A DNA stretch of 64,000 bases from JAAZBW01 sp035647855 (lineage in GTDB: Bacteria; Actinomycetota; Actinomycetes; Actinomycetales; Actinomycetaceae). Location: assembly GCA_035647855.1 (NCBI GenBank), contig DASRMP010000055.1:107984-171983 (forward strand). The letters run 5' to 3'. The position numbers were made by a program, and so were the translations under genes. Under the pieces are notes generated by a model, which worked only from the letters and a program-made list of their open reading frames with translations, ran no database searches and was not told the origin of the DNA. Shown piece after piece: positions 15,782-24,557 of this stretch; position 1 is the first letter of the stretch; each line of letters opens with the position of its first letter.

Positions 15782-16243
15782 CTACGAACCTTCCCCTGAC
15801 TCCATGCCAGAACGTAGGTACTCGTTGATGTCCTGGCTTCCAAGGTTCGCGCCGAGAGGCGGTAGAAGACCGGACTTCCGCAGAGCCGCATATGCCTGCT
15901 GATTGTGTTCGAAATACTCTCGCTTCAGGCGCTCATCTTCCTCAGGCGTATCTCCGACGCGGCGAAATTCCCATGGAACCTGGAGACATTCTGAGGATCC
16001 ATCTGAGAAGAATCGCCTGGCGCTCATGTTGGTCATACGGTGCTCGCTCAGAATGTCCAAGCAGCGTCTGTCATCAGCATCAGTGTTCCACACCCAGCCA
16101 ATGTGCCAACCGCGATGAAAATGGTGGCCGTTTTCTACCGAGATCAAATCTGAGGCAGTCAGTGCCCATGCCTCTCCAGAATCACCAAGCGCACTTCTCG
16201 CGCATTGTTCCATGCCGTCAATCACGTTCGCTCTGCGCCTCAT
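15782..16243 (-). CDS. Hypothetical protein linked to DUF262 gene
   Basis: Soluble protein of about 153 residues with no family that I recognise. Visible features are a Trp/His-rich middle (VENGHHFHRGWHIGWVWN) and an acidic helical segment (DTPEEDERLKREYFEHNQQA). The ATG at 16243 overlaps the end of the DUF262 gene by 26 bp; the ATG at 16213, five bases after that stop, is an alternative, and neither has a strong ribosome-binding site. Overlap and direction place it in one transcript with the DUF262 gene, so it may be an accessory part of that system. Confidence 0.6.
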   Translation of the reverse strand: MRRRANVIDGMEQCARSALGDSGEAWALTASDLISVENGHHFHRGWHIGWVWNTDADDRRCLDILSEHRMTNMSARRFFSDGSSECLQVPWEFRRVGDTPEEDERLKREYFEHNQQAYAALRKSGLLPPLGANLGSQDINEYLRSGMESGEGS

Positions 16244-17996
16244 CGGAAGGCGCCGCACCAAGTGTGCGGATCAGTCGACCTCTGAGCTGAGCCTTACGGG
16301 ATTCAAAGAACACTGAGAACTCCGCGAGATCGAGCGGGAGATCGTCGAGGTCATTCTCCGCGATGTAGGTCGCCCGCTTCTCCTCGCTCGGGAATGCGGC
16401 ATCAATCCAGGCGGCAGGGAGCGCGTCCTGCTTCTCGATGTTCGCTGTGCCCGCGAGGAGCTGGAGGTTCGGCAGGAGGTTCACCGCAGCCAGGTAGTCG
16501 TCGATCCTCTCGGCCGGAATCCCTGCCTCCGTGAGCTTCTTCTTCGTGAAGCGCGACTTCGGGAAGATGTGGTCCTCGTGGAACTTCTTGCTCAGGTCGA
16601 GCCCCGGATACAGGACCGACAAGACCGAGAAGGTGCGCTGACCGCCGTACTTGAGGTTCAGCAGCTCGTCGATCTCGGCGTTGTCAAAGGCAAGGCTCTT
16701 GCCCGCCGTCGCCATCGCGTCCTCAACCGCAGCGACCGGGAAGTCCGAGCCTGCATTCTCCCGCAAGACATCACGGATGCGGGTCAACAGGGTGTCGAGA
16801 CCTGAACCCCAGATGCCACGCTTGATGAGCGATCGGGTGACCCAGCGTTGAAGCGCGAGCCGGTCGGCCGCGTTCGCAGTCGAGTCGAGGTAGGAGTCGG
16901 TCGCGCCTCGCAGATGGAGGTAGTACGCGAGAGGGATGATTACGCTGTTGGCAGTGAGGTTTCGTTCGTTGTAGCCGAACTGCTGCAGCAGGGTCGCGGC
17001 ACGCAGGAGTGCGCCCTTGATCTGTGGCCAGACTTCCTCGACCTTCGCCATGTTCGTCTGGGTGAAGTTGGTGACTTTGAACCGCACGTCCACATCCGCG
17101 ATTGTCAGCGCAGTCTTCAGCACCACGTCTTTGGAGAACGAGAACCGGCGGCCCGCGTTGCCGTTGATCTCGGATACAAGTGAGCGAACCTCTTCGCGCG
17201 CATCGAGGTCTCGCCACTGGTTCGTGGCCATCGACAACAGCAGGTCGGAGTACGAGAGCGTGGTGCCCCCGCTGTTGACGCGCACGAAGATTTCTAGCAC
17301 CTTGTCAGCGTCTTGGTCGGTGACGAGGAAGTAGTTCATCGGCTTCAGGACACGGATCGCCTCGTACAGGTCGTACAGCCGTTGGAACGCATCTGCGGAT
17401 CCGGCGATGTTCCGGCGTGTTAGCTCCTGCATGATCGCTGGCCCAGCGTTGGCAAGACCAAGGACAGCTCCGACCCGGAACCACTTGTCTTCGTCGCCCT
17501 CCTCGGCTGCGGCTTCCTTGTCGGTGAGAAACCGCAAGTCGTACTTGAGCCCGAGCTCCTCATCATCGGCAGCGTCGACGAGGTTCAGATACAGCCGCTT
17601 CACCGGGAATGCGTCTGCACTGTTCCACCATGCGTACTTCTTTTTCTCGGCGAAGCTGCCGTACAGGGCGATGTTCAGCGAGGTGAGGCGCTGCTGCCCG
17701 TCCAGGACCGCGGTCGTGCCGCTGCCCGCCGGGACTGTCGCCTTATCCGCGTATGGGTTGTCGCGCTCGTGGTAGTTGGTAAGGAACTCGTAGAACGTGT
17801 AGGACTGCGCGGTCTCGGGCTTCACATCCCAGAGCAGGAACGAGCCGACCGGGTATCCCCGCATGAGGCTGTCGACCAGCTTGATGATCTGCTCGGCACC
17901 CCACACGAACTCGCGCTGGATCGCGGGCATCAGGTACTCGCGCTTGTGGATCGCTGTGAGCATCTCCTCGATACTGCGGGGCGTCTGGAAGGACAT
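16218..17996 (-). CDS. DUF262-HNH protein, GmrSD-type defence nuclease
   Basis: Protein of 592 residues. The N-terminal DUF262 domain (ParB/sulfiredoxin-like fold) has IQREFVWGAEQIIKLVDSLM, YPVGSFLLW and the hallmark DGQQRLTSL motif, which in GmrS uses nucleotide hydrolysis. IFVRVNSGGTTLSYSDLLLS is a further family block. The C-terminal part has an HNH-nuclease signature: HEDHIFPKSRF, LLPNLQLL and a following N-x-x-K (NIEKQDALP). Single-chain DUF262-HNH proteins belong to the type IV restriction group that cuts modified phage DNA. GAGAGG precedes the ATG. Neighbours are an Abi_2 gene and a recombinase. The target modification is not predictable. Confidence 0.85.
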   Translation of the reverse strand: MSFQTPRSIEEMLTAIHKREYLMPAIQREFVWGAEQIIKLVDSLMRGYPVGSFLLWDVKPETAQSYTFYEFLTNYHERDNPYADKATVPAGSGTTAVLDGQQRLTSLNIALYGSFAEKKKYAWWNSADAFPVKRLYLNLVDAADDEELGLKYDLRFLTDKEAAAEEGDEDKWFRVGAVLGLANAGPAIMQELTRRNIAGSADAFQRLYDLYEAIRVLKPMNYFLVTDQDADKVLEIFVRVNSGGTTLSYSDLLLSMATNQWRDLDAREEVRSLVSEINGNAGRRFSFSKDVVLKTALTIADVDVRFKVTNFTQTNMAKVEEVWPQIKGALLRAATLLQQFGYNERNLTANSVIIPLAYYLHLRGATDSYLDSTANAADRLALQRWVTRSLIKRGIWGSGLDTLLTRIRDVLRENAGSDFPVAAVEDAMATAGKSLAFDNAEIDELLNLKYGGQRTFSVLSVLYPGLDLSKKFHEDHIFPKSRFTKKKLTEAGIPAERIDDYLAAVNLLPNLQLLAGTANIEKQDALPAAWIDAAFPSEEKRATYIAENDLDDLPLDLAEFSVFFESRKAQLRGRLIRTLGAAPSDEAQSERD

Positions 17997-18057
17997 CTGG
18001 CGGGACCTCTCGTTGAGTCTTTGAGAAGGTCACACTGGGTCTCCTCCTAATCCAAGG

Positions 18058-18867
18058 CTATCGGACAGGCTCCGACACACCCTCGTCTCCAAGCGACGGC
18101 TTGCGAGTGAAGCGTCGCATGTTGCGCTCCGCTCTCGTCGCTGGCTCGTTTGGTGGCGGTGTCCAGTCGCGCGCCCGTTGAATCACGGCTTCGTGGAGAG
18201 CTTCGGCATCGTTAGCGAGATCCCAGAACCGGTAGTTGCCAGGAGTAAATACGGGGTCTTCGGGGTCTCTGACTCGGTCGATCAACGTCCAGATCACATC
18301 AACCAGCGCCTTTTGATCTGCAAACACTGCGTCAATGCAGGTCTTGCGGGGATGAGTCACGTCAACGCGGCGTTCCCGGACTTCGGTGACGACGCGTTCG
18401 ACCACCTGCACTTTCGCAGCGTCCTTGTTGCCGGAGCGGCGATCGTCGTAGGCGGCTTTGCGGCAGGCCGGGGAGCAGTAGACGCGGGGTCGGCCTGTGG
18501 TCTTCGGGTTCTCGAGCTTGGTGCCGCATCTTGCGCATGCGGTCGGAAGCTCTACGGTGCGGCTGAGGCGGATGGTGCGTTCCTCGCGTCGCTTCTGTGC
18601 AGCTTTCTGCTCCCGGCGACGTTTGCGCTCGTACGCTTCTCGTTCGTAGCCGAGAACGATCGCGCGTCTCCTTACCGAATGCAGGAGCGGGTCAGTCTCT
18701 TTGTGTTCGAGGGTCGCGAGGTCAGAGCGTGCACGCTCGGTCAGGCCTGAGAGGGCGTTCTCGGCGGCTCTGATCTCGGCTGGGTCGCCAGTCTCATGCG
18801 CGGTGATCCAGCGTTCGTAGCGGGCGTCGAAGTTCGCGAAGAACTCGCGCCAGTGTTTCGCGACCAT
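18058..18867 (-). CDS. Zinc-finger protein of mobile-element type, unknown function
   Basis: Basic, helical protein of 269 residues. The central region holds a treble-clef-like zinc site: CARCGTKLENPKTTGRPRVY followed by CSPACRKAAY (two CxxC/CxxxC pairs, about residues 111-140), resembling fingers in actinobacterial plasmid and island proteins. The N-terminal third is a coiled coil rich in Glu/Arg/Ala, and the C-terminal third includes FTPGNYRFWDLANDAEAL. The position between the DUF262 gene and the recombinase suggests a DNA-binding role in the element. I do not recognise a named family. Confidence 0.6.
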   Translation of the reverse strand: MVAKHWREFFANFDARYERWITAHETGDPAEIRAAENALSGLTERARSDLATLEHKETDPLLHSVRRRAIVLGYEREAYERKRRREQKAAQKRREERTIRLSRTVELPTACARCGTKLENPKTTGRPRVYCSPACRKAAYDDRRSGNKDAAKVQVVERVVTEVRERRVDVTHPRKTCIDAVFADQKALVDVIWTLIDRVRDPEDPVFTPGNYRFWDLANDAEALHEAVIQRARDWTPPPNEPATRAERNMRRFTRKPSLGDEGVSEPVR

Positions 18868-19011
18868 GCTTCAGCCTGCGTTTATTTCGTTCCCGACGAA
18901 AGAGGGAGTGTTCCACGTTTGCAAGACGCGTGGCAACCTGAAAGTGAAGATCATGAGAGCCGGATTCTGGGGTGTTTCTGATTCCGTGAAACAGGGTGTG
19001 CACCTACCTGT

Positions 19012-19320
19012 ATGGGAACGGACACGAGGAATCTGCGGCTGCGAGTAGCACGGCGTGAACCCCCTGATCTGGGGAAGCTGGTCGAGTGGGTGCTGAACAT
19101 CGCCGAGACCCGCCACCGAGCCCGGCAGGCCGGCGAACCCGACCCGTACGGCCTCCCACTACCCGCCGAACTCCGACCGGCCGACGAGTCCGCCCGGTCG
19201 GAGCTGCTCGTTCTGTCAGGGGTACGCGAGAGGATCGAAGAGAAGCAACACCCTCGGCAAGGAGGCCCACCCCATGAGCACCACCGCTCCCGATGCCACA
19301 AACACGCCCGTACAACGTGA
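19012..19320 (+). CDS. Small protein preceding the serine recombinase
   Basis: Frame of 102 residues: RNLRLRVARREPPDLGKLVE, then VLNIAETRHRARQAGEPD and an acidic Leu-rich helix. Short proteins beginning with a similar RREPPDLxKL segment commonly precede large serine recombinases in actinobacterial integrated elements, so I take it as real and possibly as a recombination partner or regulator. It overlaps the recombinase start by 47 bp in another frame, and its last 25 residues are probably unconstrained. Ribosome-binding signals are weak. Confidence 0.5.
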   Translation: MGTDTRNLRLRVARREPPDLGKLVEWVLNIAETRHRARQAGEPDPYGLPLPAELRPADESARSELLVLSGVRERIEEKQHPRQGGPPHEHHRSRCHKHARTT

Positions 19321-20956
19321 CGCGCCCCTGCTGATCGCGGTGTCGTACCTGCGGGTCTCGACCCGTGAACAGGCAGAGCGCGGCGGCACCGACGAAGGTT
19401 TCTCGATCCCGGCGCAACGCGAAGCAAACGCACGGAAAGCAGACGAGCTCGGCGCGAAAGTGGTGCGCGAGTTCGTAGACGCAGGTGAATCCGCTCGCTC
19501 CGCAGACCGTGACGGCCTCCAGGAGATGCTGGCGTTCATTCGGGCGTCGCGGGTGCAGTTCTGCATCGTTCACAAGCTCGACCGTCTCGCCCGTAACCGT
19601 GCAGATGACGTGCAGATTCATGAAGCACTTCTCTCCGCAAGTGTCACCCTTGTGTCGGCGACCGAGAGCATCGATCAGACGCCGTCAGGGATGCTCGTGC
19701 ACGGGATCATGTCGTCGATTGCGGAGTTCTACAGCCGCAACCTCGCCACCGAAGTCACCAAGGGAATGCAACAGAAACTTGCGCAGGGCGGCACCCCGAT
19801 GCGTGCACCCATCGGCTACCTCAACGTCCGTAAGACAGATGAGCAAGGTCGAGAGGTGCGCACAGTCGAGGTCGATCATGAGCGTGCGCCGCTGATCCGG
19901 TTCGCGTTCGAACGCTACGCAACCGGAGAAACCTCCGTTGCAGCGCTCTTACGTGAACTCACCGCGCGCGGACTGTTGACCGTGCCGTCGCCGAAACGGC
20001 CATCGAAGCCGCTGGGCAAGGCGACGTTCTACTCGCTGCTGACGAACCCGTACTACGCGGGTGTGATCCGCTACAAAGGCGCACTACACCCCGGTGCGCA
20101 CGAACCGCTCATCGACCCCGCATTGTTTGATCAGGTGCAATCGCTCTTGAAAGCGCGGAAGGCGAAGATGACCCGCCACGTCACGCACGCGCACCATCTG
20201 AAGGGGCTGTTGCACTGCGGGAGTTGCGGTTCGCGAATGCTGCTCGACTTCGCCACCAACCCGCGAGGCACGACCTACGCCTACTTCGTCTGCTCGGGGC
20301 GCGCGGCGAAGAAAACCGATTGCATCCGCCGCGCTGTTCCTGTCCAGGTTGCGGAGCGTATCGTCGAGGCGTCCTACGCGAGCATCACAATCAGCGAAGC
20401 CAACTACCAACGCCTCGCTACAGAAGTCGACTCAGCATTCAACGAACGGGGTGCAGGCCGGGATCAGGAACTCGCTGACCTGACCGCGAACAGGGCCAGA
20501 CTCGAAGCAGAGTCAGACAAGCTCATCGCCGCGCACTTCGCTGACGCCATCGACCTACCCACACTGAAACGGCACCAAGACCGCATCCGCACCGGCCTCG
20601 CGGACATCGAGCAGCGCCTCAGTAAACACGACGAGAAACACACGGGAGGCAGGGCGTTCCTCCACGATAGTCTGCGGCTCCTCACCAACGCGCATCACGC
20701 CTACGCGCACTCCGGCGACGCCGATAGGCGGCTCGCGAACCAAGCCTTCTACACACGGCTCGACATCACCGACGACGAACAGTTGCGCCCACGCCTCGCG
20801 GAACCCTTCGCGACGATCTTCCGCGAAGCACACGACAGCGGCGACGAAGGCAAGGAAGCCAAACGGGAACACTCAACATCTTTCGATGTCGCGTGTTCCC
20901 GTAAGACACTTTGGGTGGGCCCGGCCGGACTCGAACCGACGACACCCGCGGTGTAA
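19274..20956 (+). CDS. Large serine recombinase (integrase) of the island
   Basis: Site-specific recombinase of 560 residues. Residues 20-165 form the resolvase catalytic domain: SYLRVSTREQ supplies the nucleophile Ser29, HKLDRLARNRAD the conserved Asp-Arg, and SGMLVHGIMSSIAEFYSRN the long helix region. A recombinase domain follows (PIGYLNVRKT to LLTNPYYAGVIRYKG). The zinc-ribbon domain has CGSCGSRM and CSGRAAKKTDC, then a coiled coil (about 400-460). ATG at 19274 follows AAGGAGG. The last 13 codons (VGPAGLEPTTPAV) and the stop codon are read from the antisense strand of tRNA-Val, so the native C-terminus has probably been fixed by integration beside the tRNA. Confidence 0.95.
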   Translation: MSTTAPDATNTPVQRDAPLLIAVSYLRVSTREQAERGGTDEGFSIPAQREANARKADELGAKVVREFVDAGESARSADRDGLQEMLAFIRASRVQFCIVHKLDRLARNRADDVQIHEALLSASVTLVSATESIDQTPSGMLVHGIMSSIAEFYSRNLATEVTKGMQQKLAQGGTPMRAPIGYLNVRKTDEQGREVRTVEVDHERAPLIRFAFERYATGETSVAALLRELTARGLLTVPSPKRPSKPLGKATFYSLLTNPYYAGVIRYKGALHPGAHEPLIDPALFDQVQSLLKARKAKMTRHVTHAHHLKGLLHCGSCGSRMLLDFATNPRGTTYAYFVCSGRAAKKTDCIRRAVPVQVAERIVEASYASITISEANYQRLATEVDSAFNERGAGRDQELADLTANRARLEAESDKLIAAHFADAIDLPTLKRHQDRIRTGLADIEQRLSKHDEKHTGGRAFLHDSLRLLTNAHHAYAHSGDADRRLANQAFYTRLDITDDEQLRPRLAEPFATIFREAHDSGDEGKEAKREHSTSFDVACSRKTLWVGPAGLEPTTPAV

Positions 20957-20988
20957 ACGCGGTGCTCTACCAACTGAGCTACAGGCCC
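20916..20988 (-). tRNA. tRNA-Val(UAC)
   Basis: Cloverleaf of 73 nt on the minus strand: acceptor GGGCCTG/CGGGCCC, D-arm TAGCTCAGTTGGTAGAGC, anticodon stem-loop CCGCG-TTTACAC-CGCGG with anticodon TAC, T-arm GTCGGTTCGAGTCCGGC and discriminator A. CCA is not encoded. The 3' end faces the accessory island and is overlapped by the end of the serine recombinase gene on the other strand. Confidence 0.96.
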
Positions 20989-21013
20989 CCGAGCGCCGAT
21001 TCTAGCGGGAGAC

Positions 21014-21433
21014 TCAGGTCATCCGGCCACGCGCGATCAATCGGATTCCCGACCAGTCGGGTCCGGCGGAAATCGCCGAGGTGGAGTGAAGCCCCGCCGT
21101 CGTCGCGGCAGCCTCCACGTCCGCGGGAGGGACGTGGCCCGGCCGGCCCGACTTCGGCGTGAGAACCCAGACGAGGCCGCCGTTGTCGAGGTTGGCGAGC
21201 GCGTCGACGAGGAGATCTGCGAGATCCTCCTCCGCGGAGTCCTCGGCTCGCCACCAGATCAGGGCGCCGTCGGCGAGATCCCCGAACTCCTCGTCCATGA
21301 GGGGCTGACCCAAGTGCTGCTCGAGGCTGGCGCGCAGCTCCTCATCGCAGTCATCGTCGTGGTAGAACTCCTGAACTACATTTCCGAATCGGTATCCGAG
21401 CGGATGGGAGGGCTCGGAGGAGAGGCCCGGCAC
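21014..21433 (-). CDS. DUF3052 family protein
   Basis: Small acidic protein of 139 residues: HPLGYRFGNVVQEFYHDDDC, LADGALIWWRAEDSAEEDLA and LVWVLTPKSGRPGHV are signature blocks of DUF3052, an actinobacterial family of unknown function found opposite aceE in many genomes. I choose the GTG at 21433, preceded by AAAGGAAA at the right spacing, over the ATG ten codons upstream, which lacks a ribosome-binding site and adds a non-conserved basic stretch. It is divergent from aceE, whose promoter must lie in the shared 220-bp interval. Confidence 0.83.
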   Translation of the reverse strand: MPGLSSEPSHPLGYRFGNVVQEFYHDDDCDEELRASLEQHLGQPLMDEEFGDLADGALIWWRAEDSAEEDLADLLVDALANLDNGGLVWVLTPKSGRPGHVPPADVEAAATTAGLHSTSAISAGPDWSGIRLIARGRMT

Positions 21434-21652
21434 GGTACGTTTCCTTTCGGGGGTTCGGTGCATCGATCTCACGCTATCGCACCAACGTGCCATGACCCGA
21501 ATGCTTACGCCAACGCAGGATTTCGCGGAGGGCCAAGCATCTGGCAGTGCCCTCAAACGGCACCGCTACGGCGGAACCCCGTACGATGGAAGGCGTCCCG
21601 TTCCGGCGCTCGAGCGTACCCGTCGCCGAGCGAAACCTCAGAAGGGTATGGC

Positions 21653-24415
21653 GTGACCATTCGCGACCAATCAAGTCCACTCATCAACGGCCTGCTGAGC
21701 CAAGTACCTGACATCGATCGCGCGGAAACAGAGGAATGGATCGAGTCGCTTGACGGATTGATCGAGGAGAAGGGTGGCCCCCGCGCTCGCTACATCCTCC
21801 TGTCGATGCTGAAGCGTGCCCGCGAGGTGGGGATCGCCATCCCCACCAGTTTCAACACGCCGTATGTGAACACCATCGGCGTGCAGGACGAGCCCTACTT
21901 CCCTGGCGATGAGGCCATCGAGCGGGCGTTCCGGCGCTGGATCCGGTGGAACGCCGCGATCATGGTGACCCGGGCGCAGAGGCCGGGCGTTGCCGTCGGC
22001 GGCCACATCTCGACCTACCAGTCCGTGTCGACCCTCTACGAGGTGGGCCTCAACCACTTCTTCCGCGGCAAGAACCACCCCGGTGGCGGCGACCAGGTCT
22101 ACTTCCAGGGCCACGCCGCGCCCGGAAACTACGCACGCGCATTCGTCGAGGGCCGCCTCACCGAGACGGACCTCGACGGGTACCGGCAGGAGTACTCTCA
22201 CCCGGAGGGCGGCCGGGGACTGCCCGCCTACCCACACCCCCGCCAGATGGAGGACTTCTGGGAGTTCCCCACCGTCTCGATGGGGCTCGGGCCCGCACAG
22301 GCGATCTATCAGGCATGGGTCGGGAAGTACCTGCACGCGCGGGGGATCAAGGACACCTCCGAACAGCACGTGTGGGCATTCCTCGGCGACGGCGAGATGG
22401 ACGAGCCCGAGTCGCGCGGCATGCTGCAACACGCCGCACAGCAGGGCCTGGACAACCTGACGTTCGTGGTGAACTGCAACCTGCAGCGCCTCGACGGTCC
22501 CGTCCGTGGCAACGGCAAGATCATCCAGGAACTCGAGGCGTTCTTCCGCGGCGCCGGCTGGAATGTGATCAAGGTGATCTGGGGCCGCGAGTGGGATCCG
22601 CTCCTCGAGGCGGACAAGGATCGTGCCCTCGTCAACCTGATGAACAACACTCTCGACGGTGACTACCAGACGTTCAAGGCCAACGACGGCGCCTACGTTC
22701 GTGAGCACTTCTTCGGACGCGACCCGCGCACCAAGCAACTCGTCGCCAACATGACCGACGATGAGATCTGGGCCCTGCGCCGCGGCGGACACGACTACCG
22801 CAAGATCTACGCCGCCTACAAGGCCGCGAGCGAGCACACCGGACAGCCGACCGCGATCCTCGCGCACACCATCAAGGGTTACGGTCTCGGACCGTCCTTC
22901 GCGGGCCGCAACGCCACTCACCAGATGAAGACGATGAAGGTCAAGGACCTCAAGATCTTCCGTGACTTCCTCCACATCCCGATCCCGGACAAGAAGCTCG
23001 AGGACGATCCGTTCCTACCGCCGTACTACCGCCCGGACCCCGAGGACGAGGCGCTGCAGTACATGATCGAGCGCCGGAAGGCCCTCGGCGGGTTCCTGCC
23101 GGAGCGCAAGGCCGCGAAGATGAACACGCTGACCCTCCCCGGGCCCAAGCCGTACCAGATCCTGAAGGGCGGCTCAGGGAAGCAGGAAGTCGCCTCGACA
23201 ATGGCCTTCGTGCGGCTCCTCAAGGAGCTGATGAAGGACAAAGGCATCGGCCGCCGTATCGTGCCGATCATCCCGGACGAGGCGCGGACCTTCGGACTCG
23301 ACTCGATCTTCCCGACCGCGAAGATCTTCAACACCTCCGGTCAGAACTACACGGCGGTGGACCACGATCTGATGCTCTCCTACAAGGAGTCGGAGCAGGG
23401 CCAGATCCTGCACACCGGCATCAACGAGGCGGGATCCGCAGCGGCGATGCAGGTGGTGGGCACGAGCTACGCCACTCAGGGCGAGCCCATGATTCCTGTC
23501 TACATCTTCTACTCGATGTTCGGGTTCCAGCGCACGGGCGATCAGTTCTGGGCAGCCGGCGACCAACTCGCACGCGGCTTCGTGATAGGCGCGACGGCGG
23601 GACGCACCACACTGACCGGTGAGGGCACCCAGCACATGGACGGCCACTCGCCGATCCTCGCGAGCACCAACCGCGCGTTCGTGATCTACGACCCGGCGTA
23701 CGCGTACGAGATCTCGCACATCGTGCGGGACGGCATCGAGCGCATGTACGGCGAGGGTTCGGACGGCCGCGACCAGAACGTTTTGTACTACCTTACGGTG
23801 TACAACGAGCCGGTGAAGCAGCCTGCGGAGCCGGAGGATGTCGACGTCGAAGGAATCCTGAAGGGTATCCACAGGATCGCCGACCACGACGGGCAGGGAG
23901 GCGAGAGGGTCCAACTCTTCGCATCCGGTGTGGGCGTGCCGTGGGCACTCCACGCCAAGGAACTCCTGAGGAATGACTGGGACGTGGACGCGGCAGTCTG
24001 GTCGGTGACCTCGTGGGCGGAACTCCGCCGAGAGGCCCTCGACGCGGACCGTCACAACTTCCTCCATCCGAACGAGGAGCAGCGGATCCCGTACATCACG
24101 GCCAAGCTGAAGGACGCCGAGGGGCCCTTCCTCGCCACCTCGGACTACGACCACCTGATCCCGGACCAGATCCGGAAGTGGGTCCCGGGCAACTTCCACA
24201 CGCTCGGTGCCGACGGCTTCGGATTCTCTGACACACGCCCTGCTGCGCGTCGCCACTACCACATCGACGCACACTCGCTGGCGGCCAAGACGCTCCAGGC
24301 GCTGGCCGAGGAGGGCCGCTACGACCACAAGCACGTGGGCGAGGCCATCGATAAGTATCAACTCTTCGATGTCCATGCCGGCCAGTCTGGTTCCCTGGAG
24401 GGCGGCGACGCGTAG
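21653..24415 (+). CDS. aceE: Pyruvate dehydrogenase E1 component, homodimeric
   Basis: Thiamine-diphosphate enzyme of 920 residues that decarboxylates pyruvate and passes the acetyl group to the E2 lipoyl domain. The TPP/Mg motif is GDGEMDEPES followed by NCNLQRLDGPVRGN. Other family blocks are GGHISTYQSVSTLYEVGLNH, the HTIKGYGLG loop, GINEAGSAAAMQ and EGTQHMDGHS, which includes the active-site histidines. Length equals that of typical AceE proteins. I choose the GTG at 21653 (GAAGGG six bases upstream). The frame is open far upstream across the divergent DUF3052 gene and is rejected there. A hairpin follows at 24435. Confidence 0.97.
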   Translation: MTIRDQSSPLINGLLSQVPDIDRAETEEWIESLDGLIEEKGGPRARYILLSMLKRAREVGIAIPTSFNTPYVNTIGVQDEPYFPGDEAIERAFRRWIRWNAAIMVTRAQRPGVAVGGHISTYQSVSTLYEVGLNHFFRGKNHPGGGDQVYFQGHAAPGNYARAFVEGRLTETDLDGYRQEYSHPEGGRGLPAYPHPRQMEDFWEFPTVSMGLGPAQAIYQAWVGKYLHARGIKDTSEQHVWAFLGDGEMDEPESRGMLQHAAQQGLDNLTFVVNCNLQRLDGPVRGNGKIIQELEAFFRGAGWNVIKVIWGREWDPLLEADKDRALVNLMNNTLDGDYQTFKANDGAYVREHFFGRDPRTKQLVANMTDDEIWALRRGGHDYRKIYAAYKAASEHTGQPTAILAHTIKGYGLGPSFAGRNATHQMKTMKVKDLKIFRDFLHIPIPDKKLEDDPFLPPYYRPDPEDEALQYMIERRKALGGFLPERKAAKMNTLTLPGPKPYQILKGGSGKQEVASTMAFVRLLKELMKDKGIGRRIVPIIPDEARTFGLDSIFPTAKIFNTSGQNYTAVDHDLMLSYKESEQGQILHTGINEAGSAAAMQVVGTSYATQGEPMIPVYIFYSMFGFQRTGDQFWAAGDQLARGFVIGATAGRTTLTGEGTQHMDGHSPILASTNRAFVIYDPAYAYEISHIVRDGIERMYGEGSDGRDQNVLYYLTVYNEPVKQPAEPEDVDVEGILKGIHRIADHDGQGGERVQLFASGVGVPWALHAKELLRNDWDVDAAVWSVTSWAELRREALDADRHNFLHPNEEQRIPYITAKLKDAEGPFLATSDYDHLIPDQIRKWVPGNFHTLGADGFGFSDTRPAARRHYHIDAHSLAAKTLQALAEEGRYDHKHVGEAIDKYQLFDVHAGQSGSLEGGDA

Positions 24416-24434
24416 CGGCACGTCACTTTGCCGT

Positions 24435-24470
24435 GGAGGGCGGTCACCCATCGTGGGTTGGCCGCCCTCT
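24435..24470 (+). terminator. Hairpin after aceE
   Basis: GGAGGGCGG (24435-24443) pairs with CCGCCCTCT (24462-24470, one G-T pair) around an 18-nt loop, about 20 bases after the aceE stop. There is no U-run, as is common for actinobacterial terminators. Confidence 0.6.
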
Positions 24471-24557
24471 GGTCTCCAGGGCCTGTGAGCACCAAGTTCC
24501 GCCGTTTTCCGGAGAGCCGAGCCCAGGATTGCCGGCCAGAGTCCTAAGCTTTCGTCC

